DNA of 64,000 nucleotides from Gossypium raimondii (Eukaryota; Streptophyta; Magnoliopsida; Malvales; Malvaceae). The number at the start of each line of letters is the position of its first letter. The stretch's first letter is position 1. The translations under genes were made by a program, and so were the position numbers. Location of the stretch: positions 42,255,733 to 42,319,732 of the forward strand of contig NC_068571.1 in assembly GCF_025698545.1 (NCBI RefSeq), in the 5' to 3' direction. The notes under the pieces were generated by a model. The model was given only the letters and a program-made list of their open reading frames with translations. It was not told the DNA's origin and did not search any database. Below, in pieces: positions 47,092 to 58,528 of the stretch.

Positions 47092-50000
47092 ATGCCTCCA
47101 AACCTTACTAAACCCAACAGTGGCTTCACTTCAAAGCCATCGCCTCTCTGTACTTTTGTATCCCTCATAATCCTCCTTATTATAGGTTTCTACACTCTCC
47201 ATTATCCACCTGGAAATCCCAAAAAAGTCCTTCTTTTCCAGCAAATATTCCTCTCTTCTGCCTCCAACTCCACCATCGCCTCCTACCTGCGTTCCCTCAC
47301 TTCCCACCCTCATCTCGCTGGCACAAAGCCTTCCCTTGAAACCATACACTATGTCAAAACCCACTTTCAAAACCTTGGCTTGGAAACGCATACGGTGCCG
47401 TTTCAGACCCTTTTGTCTTACCCCGTTCATGCTTCAGTTTCAATGCATTTCGGCAACAGCACCGTGTTAAACTTGCCTTTAAACGAAATGGGTATTCCTA
47501 GTTATCCATCTTCAGGCTTGATACAACCCTACCATGCATTTTCTCCGTCGGGAACGGTGCATGGTAAGGTTGTTTTTGCGAACCACGGGAGGGAAGATGA
47601 CTATCGCACGCTTGGGCTGATGGGGGTTAATGTTAATGGCTGCATAGTGATAATTAGAAAAGGTGGTAGTTTGAGTAGAGGGGCCGTAGTGAAAATAGCT
47701 GAAAAAAAAGGCGCTTTGGGGGTGCTAATGTATGCTGAAGGGGATGTTTCAAAGGGTAGCTTTGGGTCTGGAGTTGAAAGAGGGACAGTTATGGAGGGAG
47801 TTGGTGACCCCTTAACTCCTGGATGGGGTGCGGATGAAGATGGGGAGAGGTTGAAGTTGGAGGACAAGAAGGTTTTGGAGAGGTTTCCTGGAATTCCATC
47901 TCTGCCCTTACCTTTTGAGTCTGCTCAACTTATTTTAGATTCTCTTGAGGGACCTTTGGCACCTCAGGAATGGAGGGATTCCGGACGATCTAATTTATCT
48001 CATGTTGGATCGGGTCTGGTTATGGTGAATTTTACTTACCAGGTTGGTTTGGCTGGCTGGTAGATTGTTGATGCTAATTTTTTTTGCTTTATTTGTTGTT
48101 ACTGCATACTTTTGTTTGTTTTATTTCTGTACATAACTTTTGTGCTTGATGTTAGTGTTAAAAGTTGGTCATATTGGATTTGCAAAGATTGACAATTGAA
48201 TTTGGTTTGATTTCAATGTTAAATCTGTCTGTAAAAAGAGTTTCTTTTGCTGGATACTATTATCTTGACCTGCATTTTTTAGTCAAAAAGCTAGTTTGGT
48301 AAATTAGAGTGGTTATTGGCGCTTTTTTTTTAAGAAACCGGAATGATCTAACTTTGACAAGTGAATAGCCCTTTATGATCTAATTTTGGGGGTTCCCGCA
48401 TCTTTTTCTTTCACTTCCCATGTTGGGTTGTAATGATTGACTGGAAAATAAAGTTTTTATGTGTTATATGCAATGAATTTAGATCAATCAGCTCAAATTT
48501 GAACCCTTAATCTACTTCATAATGCTCTTCAGCATTAAGGATTTTCATTCATTTCTAGAACGGAAAATGCTTGGGGTGATATCAACTTTACTTTATCAAT
48601 GCCTGACCTTGGACTTCACACTATTGGAACTGGTTTGATCTATTTTGGCCTAAGAGAACTCCCCTCTCAACTGCAACTGATACATTTTTGCTATGTTTGA
48701 ATGGAACCCATGGAGGTGACGTAATTAAAAAAAACTTTTTTGTTTTTACCTAGTAGTTTCCTAGTAAATTTGCATGGTATTTGCTATCTTTGTTATATGC
48801 TTTTCCTTAGCTATACATCTGAAGATGTTGGGGTTAAGCTTACTTTTCTTTCTGCTCTGTTTTTTTTAGACAGCGGTGTTAATGCATGACTGGACGGAAA
48901 TTATATTTCATGATAGGATATCCATGCTGATGAAAGCTAGTTTTTACTTATTTCATTTCTTTCTAGAAACGAAGTCTATTTATTATTATTCTTTGTGGAA
49001 AGTGGAAAAGCAGTTACCTTTTATATCCTATTCTCTAAAAAGCTCTTTTACATCTATATCTATCCTGGTTCTACCTTTTAGTTTATTTTTCTAGGGGGAG
49101 AAAAAGTTGGCTACAATTTATAATGTAGTCGCTGTCATAAGAGGATTGGAGGAGCCAGATCGTTATGTTTTGATGGGGAATCATAGAGATGCTTGGACAT
49201 ATGGTGCTGTTGACCCCAATAGTGGGACTGCAACACTCCTTGATATTGCTCGAAGATATGCCCTTTTGATGCGAAAGGGTTGGAATCCTCGGAGGACAAT
49301 CATTTTTTGCAGTTGGGATGCTGAAGAATTTGGAATGGTAGGTAATGTTCCATCCTTTGTTTAAAAATGCCATGCATGTGGAGCAAAACACCGAAATCTA
49401 GATCAAATGAAATTCATTCTAATCACCAGCATTGAAGTTTTAAACTCCAAAAGCTGGGTTAGAGGGCTGACAATGACATAGTCCCATTACGGTATATTTA
49501 TGGAAATTCATGAATAAATATTTGTTAAACGAATATATAGCAACAACCATTTAACCTCACTTGTGGAGTTTAAAATTTTCACTGTGCTTGTATAGAATGA
49601 TAATCCATCTAACAAATTATCTGTTTTATGCTGACATGAGTTAAGGGAAAATCATTTGGTTAAATGTAGATGTAATGAATATAGTGTTCTGGTTTCAAGA
49701 GTAGGCATTTTGCAACAGCGATGAACAAGTTTCGAAAATCATCAAGTTGATAAAGCTTATGTTTTATAATAATTTTGCCCCTTTGATTCACCAAAGTTAT
49801 TTTTATCTGTTGCTATTGTGTTTTTAGATCGGTTCCACGGAGTGGGTTGAGCAGAACCTTGTAAATCTTGGTGCTAAAGCTGTGGCATATCTTAACGTAG
49901 ATTGTGCGGTGCAAGGGCCTGGGTTTTTTGCTGGCGCAACTCCTCAGCTAGATAATCTTATTTTTGAGGTCACAAAGAAGGTAGACAGAAGAAATATGCA

Positions 50001-52637
50001 AAAAGACTTAATTACTTGTAAGGACTTGTTTTATGATATCTTTCAACTGATTTTTATAGTAATTTCAGGTCCAGGATCAGGATTCAGAGGTTGTAGCTAC
50101 AATATATGAAAAATGGAAAACCATGAACGGAAACAATGTATGGCCACACAATCTTTATTTCTCTATGAGTTCATTTATTTAGCTTGTAGGTGCAACATGA
50201 TATACATCGAATCTGTACATGTAGGTTGTCCTTTACCATTCACACGAGTTTAATTGTTTGATTATGTATTTTCTTGGGATTTCATGTATACTCTGATAAG
50301 GTTGCTTGGGCCTTATCATGTGGCAAGCTTCTGTTATTTCATGTTTTTGTTTAGTTCATTTGGGGACGTCAGATACAAATATTAGGCTTGTTGGACATTT
50401 ATTTCCAGACAAAGCCTGCTAGCCTGTAGTTACGTCTGGCCTATTTAATGGTCCTTAAAATTGTTCCTATATAAATTTAAAATGACATAAAAGAGACCTA
50501 CTATAAAGGAAAATGCTGCTATTTGTTCCCTTGAAGACCCATCAGTTTTTCAATATGATTGTACTTCGTTTTTTTGTTCTCTGATATAAAATTAAAGGTG
50601 TTCCGATAGAGCTTGATTGAGACTGACTTGGTTGTTTTGCAGATTCAAAGACTCAGTGGCGTAGATTCTGATTTTGCACCATTCTTGCAACATGCCGGGG
50701 TTCCTTCTGTCGACATATATTATGGAAGAGGTATGTCGTTATCCCTATATTAATAGTCTTTTGTTGAAAGTTTGAACATGATGCATCTGTAGCAGTTCAT
50801 AAATCTTTAGTGCTACAATTTATGCTATATGAATCTTCTTTTCCTTTTATCCAGATTTCCCTGTATATCATACTGCATTCGATTCTTTCAACTGGATGAT
50901 AAACAACGCAGATCCATTCTTTTGGCGTCATGTGGCTGGTTAGCTTTCTTTTCCTCTAATATAACCTTGATGAGTTTCGAACTCTCACCCAATAATGAAA
51001 GTCTATTTTAAACATTTTAATCAACTTGTCAAGATAACACTGCTTTGTTGTTTGACATGTTAGTGGCTGGAGTTTGGGGTCTTCTAGGCCTTCACCTTGC
51101 TGATGATCCAGTTCTACCTCTTGATTACCTCTCCTATGCTAAACAGTTGCAGGTATGGGGTTATTCTCTCCTTGTGTTTGTGGATATTGTCAAGTGTTCC
51201 CAACCATTTCCACTATTACTGTTCTTCTACAAGGTTTTGGTGGGCTGTTGATTGTTAACCCTTGGTTACAATAATGTTGTCAAGGCTATCGGGGGTTCTA
51301 TTGAGTTGAATGTTAGCTTTTGGTCTAGAATAACTCAAAATTGTTAATCCTTCTGCTTTCACTCGAAAATATTCTCTCTATTTTTTCAAGATTAGGTGAC
51401 TTAATTTCTTTTCCTAGCCGGCCCTTGAACTTTGTCAATATTAATGTTTCTAAGCAGCTAACTATCAAGGTCAAGTTAGATCATGAAACTATTTTCTGAC
51501 CATCTCATGTAGGAGTATAAAGACGCCTTCAGCAGAGTTTTGGATGGTAACATATCCCTCACCCCCCTAGCCGCATCGATTCAAGAATTTACATCTGCAG
51601 CAAAACAAGCTAGCGAAGAAACAAAGGTAAAATGGCAAGAAAGTTAATTGGAATTCTATGAATTTTAAGGGGGAAAGATATTTCAAGTAGTCATTCCTTA
51701 TAGACTAATGCAGTGACATCTTCCATTGTGGATTGCAGAAACTAATGGAGCAAGAATTTACCAATGATCTTTTAGCTTTGAAGATCCGAGCATTGAATGA
51801 TAGGTTGATGCTTGCCGAAAGAGGCTTCCTAGATACAGATGGAATTAAAGGAAGGGAGTGGTTCAAGCATCTTGTAAGTGTTTTCTTTTCGAAAATTGCT
51901 GTTAGGACAGAGGTTTTACATACCGGTATGGCGATGTGATTTGCTTCTTTGACATCTGGCATGCTTATTTAACTTCTGTTGCAAGTTGGTACTGTGCGGA
52001 TTCATGCTTATACCAGTATGGTAATGTGATTTGCTTCTTTGACATATGGTGTACTTGTGTAACTCGGGTTGCATGTTGGTATAGTGCTGATTCATATCAC
52101 TCAAATGTTTCCAACTCATATTTCACCTCGAAACATTATCATCATCAGGGAGTCGCATATTTCAGTTTGCTATTAGTACGGAGGCTTTAGCATATCGGTA
52201 TGGTAATATGATTTGCTTCCTTGGTGTATGGCGTACTTACATAACTTGTTTTGCAAGTTGATATGGTGCTGATTCATATCACACGAAGTTTCTAACTCAT
52301 ATTTATGACCTTGGAACATCGTCGTCATCATTATCATCATCATGCATCAGAGTTTACTGGAATGGAGTCGTGTATTTCAGTTTTGCTTGTGAATTAATCT
52401 CATATTTCATCTCATTCTTCTTTTTTTTTTTTTTTTTTTTGTATTCGTTTTCAGATTTATGGACCTCGCAGCAACTACGAGAGTGGATTGGAGTTCTTCC
52501 CTGGAATATCTGATGCCATGGCTGAATCGAAGAACATGACCCAAAAGGACGGGCATGCAGCAATTAAACACGAAATCTGGAGAGTTGCTAGAGCCATCCA
52601 AAGAGCCGCAGCTGCACTCAAAGGAGAACTTGTCTGA
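47092..52637 (+). CDS. AMP1-type M28 glutamate carboxypeptidase-like protein
   Basis: Ten coding exons, all in phase: 47092-48042, 49095-49337, 49828-49980, 50069-50137, 50643-50730, 50855-50938, 51064-51152, 51513-51626, 51739-51873 and 52455-52637, giving 702 aa (Arabidopsis AMP1 has about 705). A transmembrane segment at about residues 23-40 makes it type II; a PA domain lies at about 150-240; the peptidase region carries the binuclear zinc set H347, D357, E395, D423 and H507 and the general base E394 ([35 protein letters not shown]). The C-terminal dimerisation domain ends RVSLAR-like in AMP1 and here [11 protein letters not shown]. Family knowledge: AMP1 loss enlarges the shoot meristem and raises cytokinin; it acts at the ER in microRNA-mediated translational repression. 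The AMP1 clade is clear; LAMP1 is less similar. Confidence 0.94.
51900..52320 (+). repeat. Three-copy tandem repeat in intron 9 of the AMP1-like gene
   Basis: A block beginning GTATGGCGATGTGATTTGC at about 51925 recurs as GTATGGTAATGTGATTTGC (about 52016) and GTATGGTAATATGATTTGC (about 52198). Each continues with TTC(T/C)TTG, a TGG-GTACTT phrase, GCAAGTTGGTA and GCTGATTCATATCAC. The last two share a longer tail (CTCATATTT, GAACAT, ATCATCATCA). Unit spacings differ (about 90 and 180 bp), so duplication was unequal. Confidence 0.75.
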
Positions 52638-54973
52638 AAAAAAACTGATAGCTGCAAGAGTGGAAGTTGAAAACTAGACAGAGAGAGAGAGAGAGAGGCA
52701 TAAACTTGTACATATATATGTTTTCTGTTACATTTATCTATGTCGGTAGCCATTACCGAGCGTTTGCAAATTGTACTCAGTGGCGTTGATCATGAATGTA
52801 GAAACTCTTCATTATAATTGATGGTTGTTGAAATCATATAGGAATGGTTGGTTGGACCGGTTGGATCAAAAATTGATGGTTAGACCAGTTTTGAGCAAGG
52901 GGAAGAATTAGGGGTGAGCGTTAAAACCAATTTGACTATTTACCTGACCAATTTTGGTTAAGTCGCGTAAAGGATATTATTAATTATTTTAAATATATAT
53001 TTATATTCTCATTATTTTTAAATATATTTATTTTAAAATCTATATTATAATTTGAGTTTGAGTCAATTAAATAATAATTCAGTTAGGAAAATCATAAAAT
53101 ATCATTTTGGTATTTAAAATAAATTATATTAAATGAGAGTATTTTAGTCTTTTAAATTGGTTATAGTAGAATTTAAACTCACACCTTGTGTATCGTTCAA
53201 TTAAAGTTCTATTTTAATCTTTTTATATATTTTAATTTTATTATTTTCATGAATTGTATATATTAATAATGTTGTATGTTAAAAAAGAGAATAAATTATA
53301 TTAGGATGATCTTAAAATATATAATTTTTAGGCACTAATACATCATCCATTTTAAAAATGTAAAAGTCTTATTATACACATCAATATTTAATATCTTCTC
53401 TAACTTAATGTAACTTTAATTAAATTACTTAACAAATTTAAAAAATAAATAAATAAACAAACATATTTTCTTCTTTTATAATCTTTAAAACATTTTATTT
53501 TTGTAAATTTAATCATCTTTTATTTCTTTGCTCTCAAATCATTTTTATTCTTATGAGCTCCATCCTTTTATTATTATTAATTTCCAAAGGAATTTTTCTT
53601 TTCTTTTTAATTTTCTATTTCTGGAGTTTTAATCAAATTTTAGAAATTGATAAAACCACCAATGGTGGTTATAGTTTTCAGATTTCGATTTTTTACTAGT
53701 TTTATCTAGATTTTTAATGGTTGATTTTAGTTTTTTTTATAAATTTGTGCTTATAATTTTATCAAATTTTTAATTTTAATTATTGATTTAAGCATTTTAA
53801 AATTTTATTTATTATTATAGCACATAGTTTCAAGTTTCTTCTCCTAAAATTTTAATGTGATTAAGTGTAAAATAATATTTATAGATGTTTAAAATTGATA
53901 ATGTGGTATTATTTTATTAGTAACCATTTGAGCCCGTCTACTTACCCATAGTGCTTGAATTATATTAATCTGTAGGGAATTTTATATTCGAATTCTCAAC
54001 ATGGTATGGATCAAAAATTAAGAAGATGCATTCACTCCCACTCATTATCTGGAGGTACTGATAATGACAAAAGAGGAATCATTTTCAGATGAATTCCTTA
54101 TGTATTTCAACTGCTTCCATTTCTATTTGGTAGAGTACACTTTCTCTCAACATCATTTGGTCCTCACGTAAGCATCGGTACAAACTTGGAGCAAAGCAAA
54201 ACCCTAGTTAATTCACGACTCAGATTAGAAACCAGGTTTTATAAATTTTTATATTCAAATTTATATGAATTTAAAATCAAAATGATTAATTCCACCAGCA
54301 AAAACATTGGTTTCAGCTACCAACAAAACATGTTTTATTTTCTATACCACCAAACTACCCATCAAGCAGTCACATTATTGGTTCTAATGTAAAACAAAAA
54401 CAGTAAACAACATAAAAAGGTCTCCGGCCGTCTATGTTTTCATTCATGTTTTTATATCGAATTTGTTAAACTATCGTTTCATAAAAAAATTATTAAAAAT
54501 TAAAAAAAAAAGATTTAACTCAATCAATTTATATTGATTCTTGATCTAATCGATACTCTGATCGGTTCTCGATTCTTGATCGATCAACTAATCCGATCCG
54601 ATTCATATATTTTGTATATTGTGATACATAAGAAGCAAGCTTACAAGCAGAGAGACAAAATCTCAAGTGACACCCACAAAAACAATGTCACTGAACTACA
54701 ATATATAGCACTCTTGCTTGTCTCAAAAGGAACCCACTATGGGTTCTTGTAGAATGAATTATTGGCTTTCATTTTTATCACCAAAAACTATAACGTTGAA
54801 GTGAATTAGTGATTTTGATATAATTCTATTAATTTTAGATTCTTAATTACAACCCCCCCCCAAAAAAAAAAAAAAAAGAGAAAATGGAACTTAATTAGTT
54901 GATGTAGGAAATAACATCGAATTTGGGTTCGAAAAATGAAACCCAGTATTGACAACCTCTTTTCTTTACCCTA
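52638..54973. other. Intergenic
   Basis: The first 150 bases hold the AMP1-like 3' UTR with a GA microsatellite at about 52680-52697. The remainder is AT-rich with no supported gene and contains GATCGGTTCTCGATTCTTGATCG-type short inverted sequence near 54560. Confidence 0.45.
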
Positions 54974-55330
54974 CTAGAGATGAAGTGAAGTATCAACATG
55001 ATCATAAATCTCAAACGTTTTTGATGGTCTTGAAGTGTCATTAGCCCTAGTTGTTGTTGTTGATGATGATGTTGGGATTGCCATGGTTCGCCTACCGTAC
55101 AAGCTCAATCCAAGAGAAAGCAATGAGGATTCCTGACGGGTTTGTTGTTGCCTATACAACAACCCGTTAGGTTGGTATCGCGTGCTTGCAGATTCGGATT
55201 CGGATAACAGTTTCATAAGCTCTTTCTCCTCTCTTTTTTCTCTATCTTTTTGTAGCTGCTTAAACCTTTGTTGCAAAAGAGCAATTGAGGAACTAACCAT
55301 AATAGAATCACCACCACCTTGCCTACCCAT
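54974..55330 (-). CDS. Plant-specific small protein of unknown function
   Basis: A single exon of 118 aa; start MGRQGGGDSIMVSSS at 55330. The N-terminal half forms a basic coiled coil (SIALLQQRFKQLQKDREKR, EEKELMKLL), then a Ser-rich linker, and a conserved SLLSLGLSLYGRR-type patch. No signal peptide or membrane segment. A TATA box (TATAAATA on the minus strand, 55383-55390) lies 53 bp upstream. I recognise the SIALLQxRFxQLQ pattern from uncharacterised plant proteins but know of no assigned function. Confidence 0.8.
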   Translation of the reverse strand: MGRQGGGDSIMVSSSIALLQQRFKQLQKDREKREEKELMKLLSESESASTRYQPNGLLYRQQQTRQESSLLSLGLSLYGRRTMAIPTSSSTTTTRANDTSRPSKTFEIYDHVDTSLHL

Positions 55331-55382
55331 TCTCAAAGAACCCTTTTTTTTTTAAATGGAAATTTGATTGTTATGTTGTATG

Positions 55383-55390
55383 TATTTATA
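55383..55390 (-). promoter_or_regulatory. TATA box of the 118-aa protein gene
   Basis: TATAAATA on the minus strand, 53 bp before the start codon, implying a short leader. Confidence 0.6.
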
Positions 55391-55679
55391 GGTGATCATC
55401 ATTTTGCCTATTGAACACATCAATCATGTATATATATTGAAATGATTTTGGGGGTTGATTTGGAAATTATATTAAAAAGAGAATAAGCTGTTGAGCAGCT
55501 AAATACAAGAAGAATGAGCTAATAAAGGGTATAGTTTAAATAATAGCTTCTTCAATGGAAGATAAGTGTGAGGGGTAAAGTCCAAAATGCCATTGGGAAG
55601 TAGTATTTGGAAGGAAGCTTGGGGGGGAATAAATGGTTAGGTCATGCATTGTTTGATATTTTTTTAAAAAAATTGGGTA

Positions 55680-56200
55680 AATTACAACTAAGGAGTTTAT
55701 GTTTTGATTATTCAATTTTAAAAAAATTATAAAATAGTCTTGAACTATTTGAAAGTTTTCATTTAAGTCATTTGGTTGTTAAAATCGCTGCTATATGACA
55801 TTCTCCGTTCACGCAAACTCTCATTCCCTTCTCTTCTATCGTTTAGTTTCTGTTTATGAAACAACTTTGAAGGTAATAAATCTACGCACCAAAATACAAA
55901 CAGTTTTCTTCTCTGATCTCTGACATTGATTGCCAGATCGACTTTCTTTTACTTGTCAATAGATACTGATCCACCGTACCTATCGTCGAATCGTTGCTTG
56001 GAGCCCACTAGCTAGACTTTTTTTTTAAAAAAAAAACTTAGAAGCCCAGTGACTTAAATAAAAAATATTCGAATAGTTTAGTAGGTTAAATGAAAACTTT
56101 TGAATAATTTTGTGACCATTTAGTAACTTTTTTGAAGTTTGGTGATCAAAATGTAAACTTACTAATTAGTTTAGTGACATTGAGAGTAGTTACCTAAGAA
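55680..56200. mobile_element. Foldback element
   Basis: The left arm contains GTTTATGTTTTGATTATTCAA, GTCTTGAACTATTTGAAAG and TTTAAGTCATTTGG. The right arm carries the inverse of these (TTTTGATCACCAAAC, AAAGTTTTCATTTAA, TTTAAGTCACTGGGC when inverted). A non-palindromic centre at about 55800-56020 separates them. Single arms of the same kind lie at 43450 and 57660. Confidence 0.65.
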
Positions 56201-56217
56201 AGTTTAATTATAATTAT

Positions 56218-56661
56218 TGGTTAATTATGCTATTAGTTCCTATCTATATGTAAGTTTTGGATTTAGTCCTATACTTTAATTTAGTCAAATTTAGTGACCT
56301 TACTTTTTCATTTTGAAATTTTAGTAACGACTCAAACAATAGAAGTTAAATCCATTTGTGGTTAAATTTTGCTATTAGTTTTGTAGATATAGTCTATGTT
56401 TTCCAATTTAAATCTATTAAGTGATTTTGTTTTAAAGAATATGTGAAAATTGCAAGTTGGCATGGTATTACACATGCAATAATATGTTTCATGTATAAGA
56501 CTTGAAAATAATAGAACTTAATGAATTTAACAACTACTGATTTGATTAATATTGAGATTTCAATGATTGAAAAGTGTGGTGACTAAAATAACCAAATTAA
56601 AATTTAAGGACCAAATCCATAACTTAAGCATGATATAGGACTAATAACAAAATTTAACCAT
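56218..56661. mobile_element. Foldback element
   Basis: The outer arms GGTTAATTATGCTATTAGTTCCTA-type and TAGGACTAATAACAAAATTTAACC are inverted. TATGTAAGTTTTGGATTTAGTCC pairs with GGACCAAATCCATAACTTAAGC. About 440 bp, no coding capacity. Confidence 0.7.
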
Positions 56662-56709
56662 AATTATATATCTTCCTAGAAGATGCAATCACCGCCACGT
56701 TCACTAGCA

Positions 56710-56925
56710 AGTATACTTGATGGTTCCCTCTACTATTAATTAGATCAATTTAATTCTTATACTATTAAAAAAATCAAATAAGGCCAAATTTCAACAGCGA
56801 ATGTTAACTATATTCTAAATTGACCTCATTTGATTCTTTTCAATAGCACATGGATTAAATTGATCCGGTTAATAATAAAGGGACTAATTTGATCCAGTCC
56901 GTATACAAGAGGGACTTCCTAAGCA
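56710..56925. mobile_element. Foldback MITE, sister of the one in the CONSTANS-like intron
   Basis: Arms GGTTCCCTCTACTATTAA and TCAATTTAATTCTTATACTA pair with AGAGGGACTTCC and ATGGATTAAATTGATCC. It shares AAATCAAATAAGGCCAAA and TTTGATTCTTTTCAATAG with the copy at 28310-28660. Confidence 0.7.
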
Positions 56926-58528
56926 CATTCACCGATATGCATGTACGTATACTATTTCTTGACCCTGTTTACATGTGAATAGCTTTGATTATTTTATGGC
57001 CTTGGCTTTGGGAGTATTGAAAAGGACAAGAGTATCATAAGGAATAATTTCAGAGTTAAATGATGTTTGTGAAGAAAAAAACCCCTTACATATACCCTAC
57101 CATGCAATGAATTTTTAATAGCTGTGGGCTATAGATGTGATAGCAAATGAACCTTGGGTTTTTATAGTTCAGGTGATAACGATGTATTTGCTACACATTA
57201 TAAAGTTGAAGCCACAAATGCAGTCAACAAATGATTCAAACGGGCTCAACCATCGCCATCCAAAATTTACCCAATGGTTAAATATATCATATGTTGTTGT
57301 ATTCTTTACAAATTTAAAATTTAATATTTGTATTTTTATTTTTAAAAATTAGTCCTTATACTTCTCAACTTTTAAATTTTTTATTCAATTGTTAACATTG
57401 TTAAATTTGTCGATTTGAGATTCTGAAATAAAAAATAAAAAAAATCGCTTGATAGTAATGTAACTAAAGAAATGACGTTATAATAAACTTGAATTTAACA
57501 AAATAATTTTAATGAATTAATAATTGGACTTGAATTTTAAAATTTAAAAAGTAAAAGAACTAAATTTCTTGTAATAAGGACAATTTCAAATTTACGATGA
57601 GAGAAACTTATGAGATATTTTAACTTTACTCAAGAGGTGGTAGTGTTTTTTATGGAGTCTTTAATTAATAGATAAACTACACTCAAAGTCATTAAACTAT
57701 TAAAAATTTTATATTTTGGCCACTGAATTTAAAAAAGTTTCAAAATGGTCATTGAATTATTTGGAAGTTTTATTTGTGCCATTAAACTATTAGAAAGTTT
57801 TTATGTAAGTCACTAGATTGTTAATTTTTTCTTTAAATCTAGCTAATGAACTCCAAATGACGATTCAACAATCGATACGATAGATTGACAAGTAGAACAT
57901 GCCTTAAATTCAAGTTGTTCTGGATCCTTTTAGAATTACCTTATCATTGCTTAAAAGTTAAAATATACAGTAAATCCCTATCCAAAAATTTAATCCTTTT
58001 ACTTTCCAAATTTCAAAATTTAAGTCAAATGGTTAATATTATGCAATTTGTTGTGACATTTAAAAAAATACTTTTAGTAACAATGTAACTAAAAAGATAC
58101 ATAATGAACCTAAATTTAACAAAATAATTTTAACAATGTTAAAAATTAAACTTAAATTTTAAAATATAAAAAATAAAATGACTAAATTTTAAATTCTGAA
58201 GAAAACAAAAACTTATATCATATTTTAACCTTAAAGGTATGGGACCATCTTTAATTAATTTCACTTCAGTGAAACTATTGCTTTCAAACACACACATACA
58301 TGTATATATACACGTATACATACTCTGCTTCACAAAACGAGAGTGGTGATACAATTATAAAATCAAACATATAACAAATATATATTTAGGGAAAGCTTTG
58401 TATGCTTAACAGAGTTCTTGAAGGAAGAACTATCAACAACTTAAAAAAAACAGTTCGGCATTTTTCCCCTGAATTTTTGCTCCCTGAACAATAGGAAAAA
58501 AAAAAAGCTACATTATACATACATAGCA
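56926..58528. other. Intergenic
   Basis: No gene is supported. About 57660-57840 is a single arm of the 55680-type foldback element. Two similar AT-rich blocks at about 57360-57590 and 57960-58190 share the phrase AACAAAATAATTTTAA and its surroundings, suggesting old duplicated repeats. The last 150 bases are the probable 3' UTR of the SAM gene. Confidence 0.45.
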
